A stretch of 64,000 nucleotides of DNA from Prevotella sp. UBA2739 (GTDB lineage Bacteria > Bacteroidota > Bacteroidia > Bacteroidales > Bacteroidaceae): positions 13,243 to 77,242 of the forward strand of contig DEJV01000033.1 of assembly GCA_002353525.1 (NCBI GenBank). Direction: 5' to 3'. A program made the translations under genes and the position numbers. Position 1 is the first letter of the stretch, and each line of letters begins with the position of its first letter. A model generated the notes under the pieces. It ran no database searches. It saw only the letters and a program-made list of their open reading frames with translations, and had not been told where the DNA came from. This document shows positions 52,113 through 61,462 of the stretch, piece after piece.

Positions 52113-55100
52113 TTAGAATGTCACGTTCACGCCGAAGTTGACTGTCTTACAGATAGGATAAAGGTTAGAACCGTTACTCTCCGGGTCAGTCAGGTCGTTC
52201 AGGTGATCCCATGTAATCAGGTTGTTGGCATTGATGTACAGACGGCACTGGCTCAGACCCACATGCTTGATGATGTCGGTGGGCAGTGTGTAACTCAATT
52301 CGATGTTCTTCACGCGGAAGAATGAACCATTTTTCAGGAAGAATGAGTTGAGGCGCTGGTTGTGATCACCGTAAGCGGCATAGTGCAGCAACGGATACTT
52401 TGCATTGGCAAGATTCTGTGCATCGCTCACAGCAGGATTCCAACGATCCAGGTGATGCTCTTTCACCTTACCACCGTTGATGAAGGCAAACATAGCCTCT
52501 GCATCGTAATAACGGCTCACGTGGTCAACACCCTGGAACATGACATTGAATCCCCAGCCTTTGTAGTTGGCACCGAGCGTCAGCGCATAGGTATTCTCAG
52601 GAACGTCGCTGTAACCAATAAAGGTCTCATCACGGTCGTCAATGAATCCGTCACCGTTCATGTCGCGGTATTTCAGATCACCAGGCTGAAGGTCCTTCAT
52701 GGCGAAGGTCGACTTTGGCAGGTTGCCGCTGGCAATGTCCTCGCTTGTGACGAAACCGTCGGCAATCAGTCCGAAGTACTGACCGATGGCATGTCCTTCA
52801 CGCATGCGATAATGAGTCTTCAGTGAAGGCTCGTCCATCGAGATGATCTCGTTCTTGGCGTGTGAGAATGTGAAACCTACTGAGTAAGTCAGATCCTTAC
52901 CAATGGTTCCATTGTGGTGCAATTCAACTTCAACACCCGAGTTCTTGGTCTTACCCAGGTTAGCGGCAGCCATGGTCACACCTACCCATTGCGGACGGGT
53001 GAGATACTCGGTAAGAATGTCGTTACGCTTCTCGTAGAAGTAGTCGATGTTACCAGTAATCAAGCTGTTGAAGAGGTTGAACTCTAAACCGACGTTGTAT
53101 TTGTTGGCACGCTCCCATGTTACGCCATAGTTAGGATACTGCTGCTCAAAGATACCTGTGTTGCCGGTTGTTCCGAAGAAGTAGTCGTTTGAAATCTGAC
53201 TCCACTTCTGCTCATAGAGGAAGCGCTGGCGAACACCGTTCACCTGATATACATCATTACCTACCTGTCCGTAGCTGGCACGAATCTTCAGGTTTGACAA
53301 CCAGTCTTTCGTTGACTCCATGAACTTCTCGTTGGTGATACGCCATCCGATAGAGAACGATGGGAAGAATCCGAAACGCTTTCCTTTGGCAAAGTTCTCT
53401 GAACCGTTGTAACCGGCATTGAACTCAGCATAGTAACGCTCGTCGTAACCGTAAGTCACACGACCTACCACACCCTGATAGCGCTGTGCCAGATTAGAGT
53501 CGTAACGATAGTCGTTCTGCATGTACAGCACCATTGCTGTTACATCGTGAACCTCATTAAATACGCGTGCGTAGTTCAGCTGGGCCTCCATGTAGAGCTT
53601 ATACAGGGCAAACTTATCATAGCCGTTGGCCAGGTTGGTGTCTGCATTGTACTTGTGGTAGGCTTCCATCTGCTGATAATTTGAATCGCCATAGGAAGAA
53701 CGTTCTGCAGGCTCGTATGTGGCAAAGTTACGCGTATAGCGGTTTCTGTGATAGTTCTCATAGTCGAACGACATCATAGCCTTTGCAGAGAGACCTGGGG
53801 TCAGCCAGTCCATCTTATAGTCGAAGATGAAGTTGGTCTCATTGATGGTGTTCACACCTTTATAATAACCTCCGTCTGTCAGACGGCCAACGATGTTGTT
53901 CTGATACTGGGCGTTACCTCCCCAAAGGGTCTTGGTGGTCTCACCATTCAGCACTTGATAAGAAACAGGATAAATCCAGCCTGGGGCATGGTTCATCTCA
54001 GTAAAGATTTCTGCCTCAGTGGCATTACCTCCTCGGCGCTCCTCGAAACGAGTACCAAAGTTCACTGAGAACGTCAGGTCCTTAGTCAGGAAGAAGTCGG
54101 CATTGGCACGGAAACCATAACGGTTGTAACCCATCGATGAGGTGTTGCCATATTTGTCGGAACTCAGGTTCTTGAAAAGTGAACCCTGGTTGTAGTATTC
54201 CAGAGAGGCATAATAGCGCATACGCTTCGTACCACCACGTACGCTGGCATTGTAACGCTGTGCGGGAGCACTTCCCTTCAGCACCTCGTCATACCAGTCG
54301 ACATTCGGGTAAAGCAGCGCATTGGCACCCGACAGCTGGCCGTTCACACTCTGCTGGAACATGTCAACATCATGCTGGCTGTAAGCCTCGCCAAGTCCGT
54401 CGTTCGCATAAGCCTCGTTCAGCAGTTTCACGGTCTCATAAGAATCAAGATAGGTGTCCTTACGAGTTGGGCTCTGATACTGGAAGTTGGCAGTCAGGCT
54501 CACAACAGGCTTCTGCTCCTTACCACGCTTGGTGGTAATCAGCATCACACCGTTAGCACCACGCACACCATACACGGCTGTGGCCGAAGCATCCTTCAGC
54601 ACAGAGATGGTCTCAATATCGTCGGGGGCAATCTGCGAGAAAGCACGCTCCACACCGTCCACGAGAATCAGTGGCTGGGCGTCGCCTGCGAATGTGGCAC
54701 GACCACGAATGTAGATCTTTGCGTCGTCAGCACCAGGAGCACCTGAAGCCTGAGAGGTCACAACGCCAGGAATCTTACCGGCAATGGCTTGAGAAACGTT
54801 AGCTGCCGGCGTAGAAAGCAGGTCTTTCGATGACACCTGCGAGATGGCACCAATCACACTCTCTTTCTTCTGATGTCCGTAACCTACTACCACCACTTCC
54901 TCCAGTGATGTCTCATTCTCATGCAGAGTAATATTAATAGTGGTACGTCCGTCCACCTTCACGTCTAGTGGCTGGTAACCTACATAGGTTATGCGGAGTG
55001 TGGCGTTAGGCCCCACCGTAATACTGAAGTTACCGTCGAAGTCGGTGACAGTTCCGTTTTTCGTCCCTGCCTCGAACACCGTTGCTCCAATGATTTCCTC

Positions 55101-55208
55101 ACCCTTGGAGTCGGTCACCTTTCCAGTAACCTTGCTCTGGGCGAATGCCCCTAATGATAGGAGCATCAACCCTGCGAGCAGGAAAAATCTGAATATCTTA
55201 TTGTTCAT
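52113..55208 (-). CDS. SusC-like TonB-dependent transporter of the arabinan locus (pair 1)
   Basis: A 1031-residue importer. Signal peptide (LLAGLMLLSLGAFAQ), regulatory-like domain (VTGKVTDSKGEEIIGATVFE), TonB-box-like EEVVVVGYGHQKKES, plug VLKDASATAVYGVRGANGVM, barrel ending GVNVTF. It lies 19 bp after the LamG lipoprotein gene, so the first three genes of the operon should be made together at high level. Confidence 0.95.
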   Translation of the reverse strand: MNNKIFRFFLLAGLMLLSLGAFAQSKVTGKVTDSKGEEIIGATVFEAGTKNGTVTDFDGNFSITVGPNATLRITYVGYQPLDVKVDGRTTINITLHENETSLEEVVVVGYGHQKKESVIGAISQVSSKDLLSTPAANVSQAIAGKIPGVVTSQASGAPGADDAKIYIRGRATFAGDAQPLILVDGVERAFSQIAPDDIETISVLKDASATAVYGVRGANGVMLITTKRGKEQKPVVSLTANFQYQSPTRKDTYLDSYETVKLLNEAYANDGLGEAYSQHDVDMFQQSVNGQLSGANALLYPNVDWYDEVLKGSAPAQRYNASVRGGTKRMRYYASLEYYNQGSLFKNLSSDKYGNTSSMGYNRYGFRANADFFLTKDLTFSVNFGTRFEERRGGNATEAEIFTEMNHAPGWIYPVSYQVLNGETTKTLWGGNAQYQNNIVGRLTDGGYYKGVNTINETNFIFDYKMDWLTPGLSAKAMMSFDYENYHRNRYTRNFATYEPAERSSYGDSNYQQMEAYHKYNADTNLANGYDKFALYKLYMEAQLNYARVFNEVHDVTAMVLYMQNDYRYDSNLAQRYQGVVGRVTYGYDERYYAEFNAGYNGSENFAKGKRFGFFPSFSIGWRITNEKFMESTKDWLSNLKIRASYGQVGNDVYQVNGVRQRFLYEQKWSQISNDYFFGTTGNTGIFEQQYPNYGVTWERANKYNVGLEFNLFNSLITGNIDYFYEKRNDILTEYLTRPQWVGVTMAAANLGKTKNSGVEVELHHNGTIGKDLTYSVGFTFSHAKNEIISMDEPSLKTHYRMREGHAIGQYFGLIADGFVTSEDIASGNLPKSTFAMKDLQPGDLKYRDMNGDGFIDDRDETFIGYSDVPENTYALTLGANYKGWGFNVMFQGVDHVSRYYDAEAMFAFINGGKVKEHHLDRWNPAVSDAQNLANAKYPLLHYAAYGDHNQRLNSFFLKNGSFFRVKNIELSYTLPTDIIKHVGLSQCRLYINANNLITWDHLNDLTDPESNGSNLYPICKTVNFGVNVTF

Positions 55209-55227
55209 ATTTTTGCTTTTTTATAGT

Positions 55228-58032
55228 TTAATACTGGCTCAAAATAGCTTTGATGTCATCTTCACTCAGAGCGAAATCGAAGCACTGGATGTCATCGAAG
55301 GCAAAGCCCGGGTCATTATCAGCCCAGTTCCATGCCTGGTTACCACCCAGACAGATATACTTCAGATCGGCACCTTTGCGGAAGAGACCTTTCTGCGTGT
55401 TATTAGAGCCATCCATGTTCCATTCGTTAGCAAGCACACCGTCCAGGTAAACCTTGGCATTCTCACCGTCCAAAACTACAGTATAAAGATGCCATTGCTT
55501 GTCGGCCAGCCAGTCGGTGTCGCCATGGTAAAGCTTGTTGGCTCCTGCCACGTTCTGGGCATCGGTGTAGTCGGTCCATCCGTCATTGTTCACCTGGAGC
55601 ACACCACGATACTGGCAGGCGAACATCGGGAGGGTGTTCTCACCATTGTTCGGCGCTGCTGTATAAGCCATGAAGAGAGGTGCCCACATGTAATCGCCAG
55701 AAGCACCGGCCTTGGCGGCATTCACCCAAACAGACATACTGAACTGCTCTGTCTCGGCAGAGTGAGAAAGCAGGTCTGAAGGCAACAACAGGTAGTTCTG
55801 ACGCATGCCGCCAGTGATATTCTGGAACACTTTTCCATGTACAGGGTCAGTGGTGAACGAACCGCCACCAACAATCTGCAAGTCAGATGTATCGTCGAAC
55901 GTGTTCCTATAATATGCCTGAGGACCGGAAACGCCGCCGCCGTGCTTCACGGTGATGATGTTCTGGATATCTGTCTCAGACAGAGCCATGTCGTAGATGG
56001 CGATGTCGTCGAAGGCGAAGCCTGGGTCGTTGTCACCCCAGTTCCATGCCTGGTTACCACCAAGACAGATGTACTTCAGGTCAGCACCCTTGCGGAAGAG
56101 ACCCATCTGGGTGTTGTTCGTACCATCCATGTTCCATTCGTTAGCAAGCACACCGTCCAGGTAAACCTTGGCATTCTCACCGTCGAATACGGCTGTGTAA
56201 TAGTGCCAGCCCTTGTCGGCCAGCCAGTCGGTATCGGCATGGTAGAGCTTGTTGGCTCCTGCCACGTTCTGGGCATCGGTGTAGTCGGTCCATCCGTCAT
56301 TGTTCACCTGGAGCACACCACGATACTGGCAGGCGAACATCGGGAAGGTGTTCTCGCCATTGTTTGGTGCTGAAGCATAAGCCATGAACAGAGGTGCCCA
56401 CATATAGTCGGTTGAAGCGCCGGCGTTAGCAGCGTTCACCCATACACCAATAGACATCTGGTTGGTCTCTGCAGAGTGCGAGAGAGCATCCTCGGGCAGC
56501 AGCAGATAGTTCTGACGCATACCTCCGGTGATATTCTGGAAGACAGTGCCGAAGTGCTTGTCAGGATCAGTGGTATACGAACCGCCACCGACAATCTTCA
56601 GGCCAGTTGTGCTGCTGAAGTCGCTGAAGAACACAGGTGTAGGCAGAATAATGCCACTGCCGCTGGTTGGTTTGTCATCGATAATCTTCTTAATCTGGGC
56701 GGTGCTCAGAGCATCGTTGTAAATGACAATGTCATCGAAGGCGAAGCCTGGGTCGTTATCAGCCCAGTTCCATGCCTGGTTACCACCGAGACAGACATAT
56801 TTCAGGTCGGCACCCTTGCGGAAGAGGCCCATCTGGGTGTTGTTAACACCATCCATGTTCCACTCGTTGACGAGCACGCCGTCCAGGTAAACCTTGGCAT
56901 TCTCACCGTCGAACACGGCTGTGTAATAGTGCCAGCCCTTGTCGGCGAGCCAGTCGGTATCGCCATGGTAAAGCTTGTTTGCACCATTCACGTTCTGAGC
57001 ATCGGTATAGTCTGTCCAACCGTCGTTGTTCACCTGAAGCACACCACGATACTGGCAGGCGAACATTGGCAGGGTGTTCTCACCATTCTCAGGAGCCTTC
57101 GTGTATGCCATGAACAGAGGAGCCCACATGTAATCGCCAGAAGCACCGGCATTTACTGAGTTCACCCAAACACCAATGGTCATCTTCTCCGACTCGGCTG
57201 AATGAGAGAGCACATGCTCGGGCAGCAGCAGATAATTCTCGCGCATGCCACCTGTGATATTTTGGAATACCTTATTGAAGCCAGGAGCATCATCACTGCG
57301 GAATGAACCGCCGCCCATTACCTTGCAGTCGCCTGCTCCACTGTTGAAGTCGTTGAAATAAACTGGGTCAGGAAGCTTCACCTTGGCTGGTGTAATACTT
57401 GGACGAGCGGCATCCTTCAGGGTCATCTGGTTACGGATGAACGAGAAATCGTCAATCCAGTATTCGCCCTTGGTGTTTCCTAACACGATATCACCCACGT
57501 TGATGGGCTCTATCAAATCAGCGTTGTCTGCACTGACGGTCGTAATCAGCGTGCCGTCGCAATAATAGTCATAACCGTCTTTTTTCACCTGGATGGCCAC
57601 AAAATGCCACCGGCCATCGGCCATGAGTTCAGACAACGGAAGTGGAATCTCCGTGCCACCGGCGTTCAATATCGGGTTGAGGGGTACTCCTTCGGGAGTC
57701 CTCAGCCAGAATGTAAAACCTGCACCGTTTTGCAGTTTTACTACCGACAGCGCATTGAAAACACTTACTAAAGTTCCTTCACCAATATGAAGGACCCGGC
57801 TGTTGAGCGAGTCGTCCATGACGACCTCGCACACTGCACTCCCATCGACAGAAGTGATGTACTCAAGTTCGGCGATGTCTTCACTTTCGTTGAAATCATA
57901 CGTCGCAACCTTCGCACGAGTAGGATAGATGTCAATTCCTGCTGGAGGATCCATCTTTCCCCAATCTTCGCACGAACACAGAGACAGCATTCCCATCACA
58001 CCTAAGAGCGCAATGAATGTTTTCTTGATCAT
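55228..58032 (-). CDS. Surface lipoprotein with one divergent and three near-identical LamG-like domains
   Basis: A 934-residue lipoprotein (MGMLSLCSCEDWGKMDPP), start ATG at 58032. A first concanavalin/LamG-like domain (about 30-220) is divergent. Then come three tandem domains of about 240 residues (DNA period about 720 bp, near 57370-56650, 56650-55930, 55930-55240). Each contains VFQNITGGMR, NYLLLP, MWAPLFMAYT, GENTLPMFACQYRGVLQVNN, DGENAKVYLDGVL, and CLGGNQAWNW with DNDPGFAFDD. No catalytic motif is visible, so a multivalent glycan-binding protein is the best guess, in the position of a surface glycan-binding protein. Copies differ mostly at silent sites, indicating recent homogenisation. 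Confidence 0.88.
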   Translation of the reverse strand: MIKKTFIALLGVMGMLSLCSCEDWGKMDPPAGIDIYPTRAKVATYDFNESEDIAELEYITSVDGSAVCEVVMDDSLNSRVLHIGEGTLVSVFNALSVVKLQNGAGFTFWLRTPEGVPLNPILNAGGTEIPLPLSELMADGRWHFVAIQVKKDGYDYYCDGTLITTVSADNADLIEPINVGDIVLGNTKGEYWIDDFSFIRNQMTLKDAARPSITPAKVKLPDPVYFNDFNSGAGDCKVMGGGSFRSDDAPGFNKVFQNITGGMRENYLLLPEHVLSHSAESEKMTIGVWVNSVNAGASGDYMWAPLFMAYTKAPENGENTLPMFACQYRGVLQVNNDGWTDYTDAQNVNGANKLYHGDTDWLADKGWHYYTAVFDGENAKVYLDGVLVNEWNMDGVNNTQMGLFRKGADLKYVCLGGNQAWNWADNDPGFAFDDIVIYNDALSTAQIKKIIDDKPTSGSGIILPTPVFFSDFSSTTGLKIVGGGSYTTDPDKHFGTVFQNITGGMRQNYLLLPEDALSHSAETNQMSIGVWVNAANAGASTDYMWAPLFMAYASAPNNGENTFPMFACQYRGVLQVNNDGWTDYTDAQNVAGANKLYHADTDWLADKGWHYYTAVFDGENAKVYLDGVLANEWNMDGTNNTQMGLFRKGADLKYICLGGNQAWNWGDNDPGFAFDDIAIYDMALSETDIQNIITVKHGGGVSGPQAYYRNTFDDTSDLQIVGGGSFTTDPVHGKVFQNITGGMRQNYLLLPSDLLSHSAETEQFSMSVWVNAAKAGASGDYMWAPLFMAYTAAPNNGENTLPMFACQYRGVLQVNNDGWTDYTDAQNVAGANKLYHGDTDWLADKQWHLYTVVLDGENAKVYLDGVLANEWNMDGSNNTQKGLFRKGADLKYICLGGNQAWNWADNDPGFAFDDIQCFDFALSEDDIKAILSQY

Positions 58033-58098
58033 AATGCAATTGTTTATTAGAGTTAGTATGTTAAATTGATTGTTAGTCATGTTTTCGGTAAAGTTGAG

Positions 58099-58106
58099 CA
58101 AAATTA
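58099..58106 (-). promoter_or_regulatory. Promoter -7 box of the arabinan operon
   Basis: TAATTTTG on the minus strand; a start near 58092 gives a leader of about 60 nt. There is no -33 TTTG at 19-21 bp, as expected of an activator-dependent promoter. Confidence 0.6.
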
Positions 58107-58125
58107 CTTATAATTATAATAAGGG

Positions 58126-58160
58126 AGGTGGACAAAACGTCATATTAGGTGGATAAAACG
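58126..58160 (-). promoter_or_regulatory. Candidate operator: two 14-bp direct repeats 21 bp apart
   Basis: AGGTGGACAAAACG (58126-58139) and AGGTGGATAAAACG (58147-58160) differ at one base and are spaced 21 bp, two helical turns. They lie about 20 bp upstream of the -7 box, covering roughly -34 to -68 from the predicted start, the place where an AraC-type activator touches polymerase. An inverted related word (CCACCTTGTCCAC) is at 58179-58191. Confidence 0.65.
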
Positions 58161-58283
58161 AAATCATATTCAATTTTTCCACCTTGTCCACTTCTTTTGG
58201 CATTTGCTCTGCCATTCAGCCTTTCCTGCGGAAAATCATTGGCCGTAATGAATCAGCTGGCTGGCGATGCTACTGATGGTGGC

Positions 58284-61280
58284 TCAGAACATCGACGAGG
58301 GGCTAGAGCCATACAGTTTTGTGAAGCAGCGGGTGAAATATTTAGGGTCGTTGAAGCCCACGCTGAATGCTATCTCGGCAATGTTGCGGTTAGTGCCCCC
58401 TTCTTTCAGCAACTGCCGGGCAATCTCCAGTCGGTAATTGCGGATGAACTGTACGGTGCTCTGACCCGTCTCTTCGTTCAGCTTCTTGGCCAGCAGGCTG
58501 CGGCTCATGCCCATCTGCTCACAGAACTGTGTCACGTCGAAGTCGGAGTTCATATAGTTTTTCTCCATCACAATCATCACGCGCTCCATGAATGTCTTCG
58601 ACTTGCGCTTCACCTCCTCGGTGTCGGCCTGCACACTCTTGGCCGAGCTTTCCTGGTAGCGCCGTTGGTTGTCCAGTATGCTCTGTATGCGCATCTGCAG
58701 CTGTTCGGGGTTGTCGCTCTCGCGCAACACCTTCTCCAGGGGCTTCATCAGTTTCTCGGCCTCTCGCTTGCGCAGCACCTCTATGCGTCGTTTGTATAGG
58801 TAGGCGCCCAGGATGCTCAGCAAGATGAGCATCAGCGACACAAACCACCAGCTCTTCCAGAAGTAGGGCACCACATGGATGTCGATGCTGATGCGCTGGC
58901 TTTCGGTGGCCAGGCTCGACGCATATTTCACCTCCAGGGTATAGTCGCCCGGTGGCAGACGGGTGAAGCTCACCGAGTGCTCGCCCGGCTCCAGCTGTAT
59001 CCATCGCTTGTCGAATCCTTTCAGCCGGTAGGAGTAGACTCCCTGCCGCTCATGACCGTAGGTGAGCGACGAGAACTCGATGACAAACGACTTGTTGCTC
59101 TCGTGCAGTGTAATCTCGTTGGCAATGCTGATGTCTTGGTGGAGTATGTGGCCGTCGCTGTTCACTTGCTGGTGGTCAACATACAGGCTGGTGAACCGCA
59201 GGTGTCCCGTATAGACGCTATTGGACCTGCCGTCGGTCAGCTCGGTCAGTCCTTTGTCAGCTGCCACGTATATCTTTCCGCGATGATCGCTCACCAGTGC
59301 GTTCCAGTAGAATTGCGACGACACAAAACCGTCGTCCTCGGTGTAGTTGGTAAACATCTCTGTCTTCGGGTCCAACTCCGAGATGCCGTTGGTGGTAGCT
59401 ACCCACAGGTGGCCGTCGCGTCCTTCCACAATGCCTTTCACGGCGTTGTTGGGCAGTCCGTCTTCCATCGAGTAGCATTTAAATATGGTCTCGCCCTTCT
59501 CGTTTTTCATTCGCCGGTATAGTCCGTAGCCGTTGCTGCCCAGCCATAAAGTACCGTCGGTAGTCTGGCAGAAGGCGATAATCTTGTCGATGATACCGCT
59601 CTTGGGGTTGTCCAGCTTATGTACCATGGCAGTCACTTTGAAGGGGCGCCGGCCGTTGCGGCCCGATTTCAGGTCAATCTTTCGCAGACCTGTCAGACAG
59701 CCCATCCACAGGTTGCCGTCTTTGTCGATAATCGATCCGATGCAGCCTCTCACGTCGCGGCATCCCTCGTAGGGCTCTTCCAGCTGGCGGGTGGCGAAGT
59801 TATAGAAGTAGATACCGCCGTTGCTGCCTATCCACAGTCCGTTGTTCAGCGCGTCGTATTCCAGTGCCCCCACATAGTTGATAATCACCTGATATTCGGG
59901 TGGCACGCTCAGGGGGTACACCTCGTTGGGGTGGTTCATGTCCAGCACGCACATGCCGCCGCCCCACGTTCCTATCCACAACAGGCCGCGCTTGTCGGCG
60001 GTCAGTGCCGATACCGAGTTGTGGGTTAGTCGGCTGTTGGCCGTTGTGTAGTGCTCAAACGTGCTGCCGTCGGCCATCCGTCGGTTCAGTCCTCCCTCCA
60101 CGGTGCCCACCCACAGGGTGCCGTCGTCCTGCACGTACATCGCGTTCACGCATCCTGCCGACAGACTGGTAGGCCGCAGTGCGTCGTGCACGTAGTTGCG
60201 CAGGGTCAGTTGTCGCGGTATCAGCCGCATCACGCCGGCATTGTCGGTACCAATCCACAACAGTCCGTGGCTGGCCAGCATGCAGTGCACGAAGTCGCTG
60301 TTCAGCGGGTTCACACTGCTGCGGCTGTCCCACCGTTCAAAAATGCCCTTACCTTTATATATATGTATGCCCAGCAACGTGCCCACGAGCAGTTCGCTAT
60401 TATTCCACAGCTCCAGACTCGTCACGAAATTATGCGCCAGGTCGTTCTCGCCCGTTCCTTTCTGATAGCTCTCAACGCTATTCCGTTTCAGGTCGTAGCG
60501 CAACAGTCCTATGTTGGTGCCTACCCACAGGGCATCGCCCTGCCGCAACATGTCGGTGACATACCGGCGGCTCACTGCCTCGCGCAGCACTGCCGGCACC
60601 TCGCTGCGCACCAACCGGCCCTTGCCCAGCGCATAGCGATAGATGCTGCCGTCTACCGACGCCCACAGGGTACCGTTCTTCTCCACGTCGACTGCGCTCA
60701 CGGTGATGGGTCGTATCTGGTAGGGTAGGGTCTGCAGCTCGCTCACCTTTCCGTCGGTGTCGAAACGCAGACAGCACACCTCCTTGTGCGTCACCAGCCA
60801 TATCTTGCCTTCGTGGTCGCAGTAGGTGCGCATCGCTCCGTCGTTCAGCAGTCCGCTGAGCCGTTGCTGAATCTTCGCATCGCTCGTCAGGGCGTTGGCC
60901 GACAGCAGGGTCATGGTGGTCAGGTCCAACACCTCGGTACATTCTTCCAGGGCAATCCACAGCCGGTGGTGCTTATCCTCGCAAAGATTGTGGCACGAGC
61001 TGCTGCGCAGCGACAGTCCCGGCGTGCCCACGCCCAGCTGCATCAGCGAATAACCGTCGTAGCGGGCCAGTCCGCCCACGTCAGAGGCTATCCACACAAA
61101 GCCGAAACTGTCTTCCATGATGTCGGTAATCGAGTTGCTCGACAGTCCTTTCTGCATGTTCAGCGTCGACGCATGGTAGTCTTTAGCCGCCATGTCGGTG
61201 CCCTGCGCGCTGACTGTCAGCGCGGCCGTCACGATGACCAGCCAACAGATAACCCTTTGTGGTATGTCTTTTCTTCTCAT
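58284..61280 (-). CDS. Membrane one-component regulator: propeller, Y_Y_Y, TM, AraC
   Basis: A 998-residue regulator, ATG at 61280. Signal/anchor (VICWLVIVTAALTVSAQ), then two seven-bladed reg_prop propellers (repeats such as GLSSNSITDIMEDSFGFVWI, LLWIGTDNAGVMRL, GHLWVATTNGISELDP) to about 715. A Y_Y_Y domain (about 720-790, YSYRLKGFDKRWIQLEPGEH) and one membrane helix (about 807-832) follow. A linker of about 65 residues leads to an AraC-type DNA-binding domain (about 897-998, DVTQFCEQMGMSRSLLAKKL, IAEIAFSVGFNDPKYFTRCF). Hybrid two-component regulators have HisKA, HATPase and receiver domains between membrane and AraC; here there is no room for them. It probably senses arabino-oligosaccharide in the periplasm and activates the operon at 58032. 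Confidence 0.88.
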   Translation of the reverse strand: MRRKDIPQRVICWLVIVTAALTVSAQGTDMAAKDYHASTLNMQKGLSSNSITDIMEDSFGFVWIASDVGGLARYDGYSLMQLGVGTPGLSLRSSSCHNLCEDKHHRLWIALEECTEVLDLTTMTLLSANALTSDAKIQQRLSGLLNDGAMRTYCDHEGKIWLVTHKEVCCLRFDTDGKVSELQTLPYQIRPITVSAVDVEKNGTLWASVDGSIYRYALGKGRLVRSEVPAVLREAVSRRYVTDMLRQGDALWVGTNIGLLRYDLKRNSVESYQKGTGENDLAHNFVTSLELWNNSELLVGTLLGIHIYKGKGIFERWDSRSSVNPLNSDFVHCMLASHGLLWIGTDNAGVMRLIPRQLTLRNYVHDALRPTSLSAGCVNAMYVQDDGTLWVGTVEGGLNRRMADGSTFEHYTTANSRLTHNSVSALTADKRGLLWIGTWGGGMCVLDMNHPNEVYPLSVPPEYQVIINYVGALEYDALNNGLWIGSNGGIYFYNFATRQLEEPYEGCRDVRGCIGSIIDKDGNLWMGCLTGLRKIDLKSGRNGRRPFKVTAMVHKLDNPKSGIIDKIIAFCQTTDGTLWLGSNGYGLYRRMKNEKGETIFKCYSMEDGLPNNAVKGIVEGRDGHLWVATTNGISELDPKTEMFTNYTEDDGFVSSQFYWNALVSDHRGKIYVAADKGLTELTDGRSNSVYTGHLRFTSLYVDHQQVNSDGHILHQDISIANEITLHESNKSFVIEFSSLTYGHERQGVYSYRLKGFDKRWIQLEPGEHSVSFTRLPPGDYTLEVKYASSLATESQRISIDIHVVPYFWKSWWFVSLMLILLSILGAYLYKRRIEVLRKREAEKLMKPLEKVLRESDNPEQLQMRIQSILDNQRRYQESSAKSVQADTEEVKRKSKTFMERVMIVMEKNYMNSDFDVTQFCEQMGMSRSLLAKKLNEETGQSTVQFIRNYRLEIARQLLKEGGTNRNIAEIAFSVGFNDPKYFTRCFTKLYGSSPSSMF

Positions 61281-61359
61281 TTGCAATGTCTATTGTTTTC
61301 TTGCACCACGGATTCACACAGAGAACACAGCAGAATTCTCCATCCCCATCTTGATACAG

Positions 61360-61440
61360 TCCGTTAGGCTAATTCTCCATCCTCAATCTTCAATTCTCAA
61401 TTCTCAATTATCAATTGGATAAGTTCTCTCCCCCCTTCGG
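61360..61440. repeat. Short-period ATTCTCAATTATCAATT repeat between regulator and cdaA
   Basis: CTCCATCCTCAATCTTCAAT and ATTCTCAATTCTCAATTATC words repeat with 7-bp steps, followed by a GGGGGA/TCCCCC-type inverted stretch (CCCCCCTTCGGGGGAG at about 61430-61445) that resembles a small stem-loop. Confidence 0.6.
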
Positions 61441-61462
61441 GGGAGTTGGAGGGGGCTCCCAC

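Noticed and set aside
58149..58799. Plus-strand ORF over the 3' end of the propeller regulator
   Set aside because: It is antisense to the AraC domain, which has clear family motifs in the other frame.
42078..61280. Integrated mobile element carrying the arabinan locus
   Set aside because: No integrase, transposase, direct target repeats or tRNA-end duplication is visible; the nearby tRNAs are intact and separated from it by murF.
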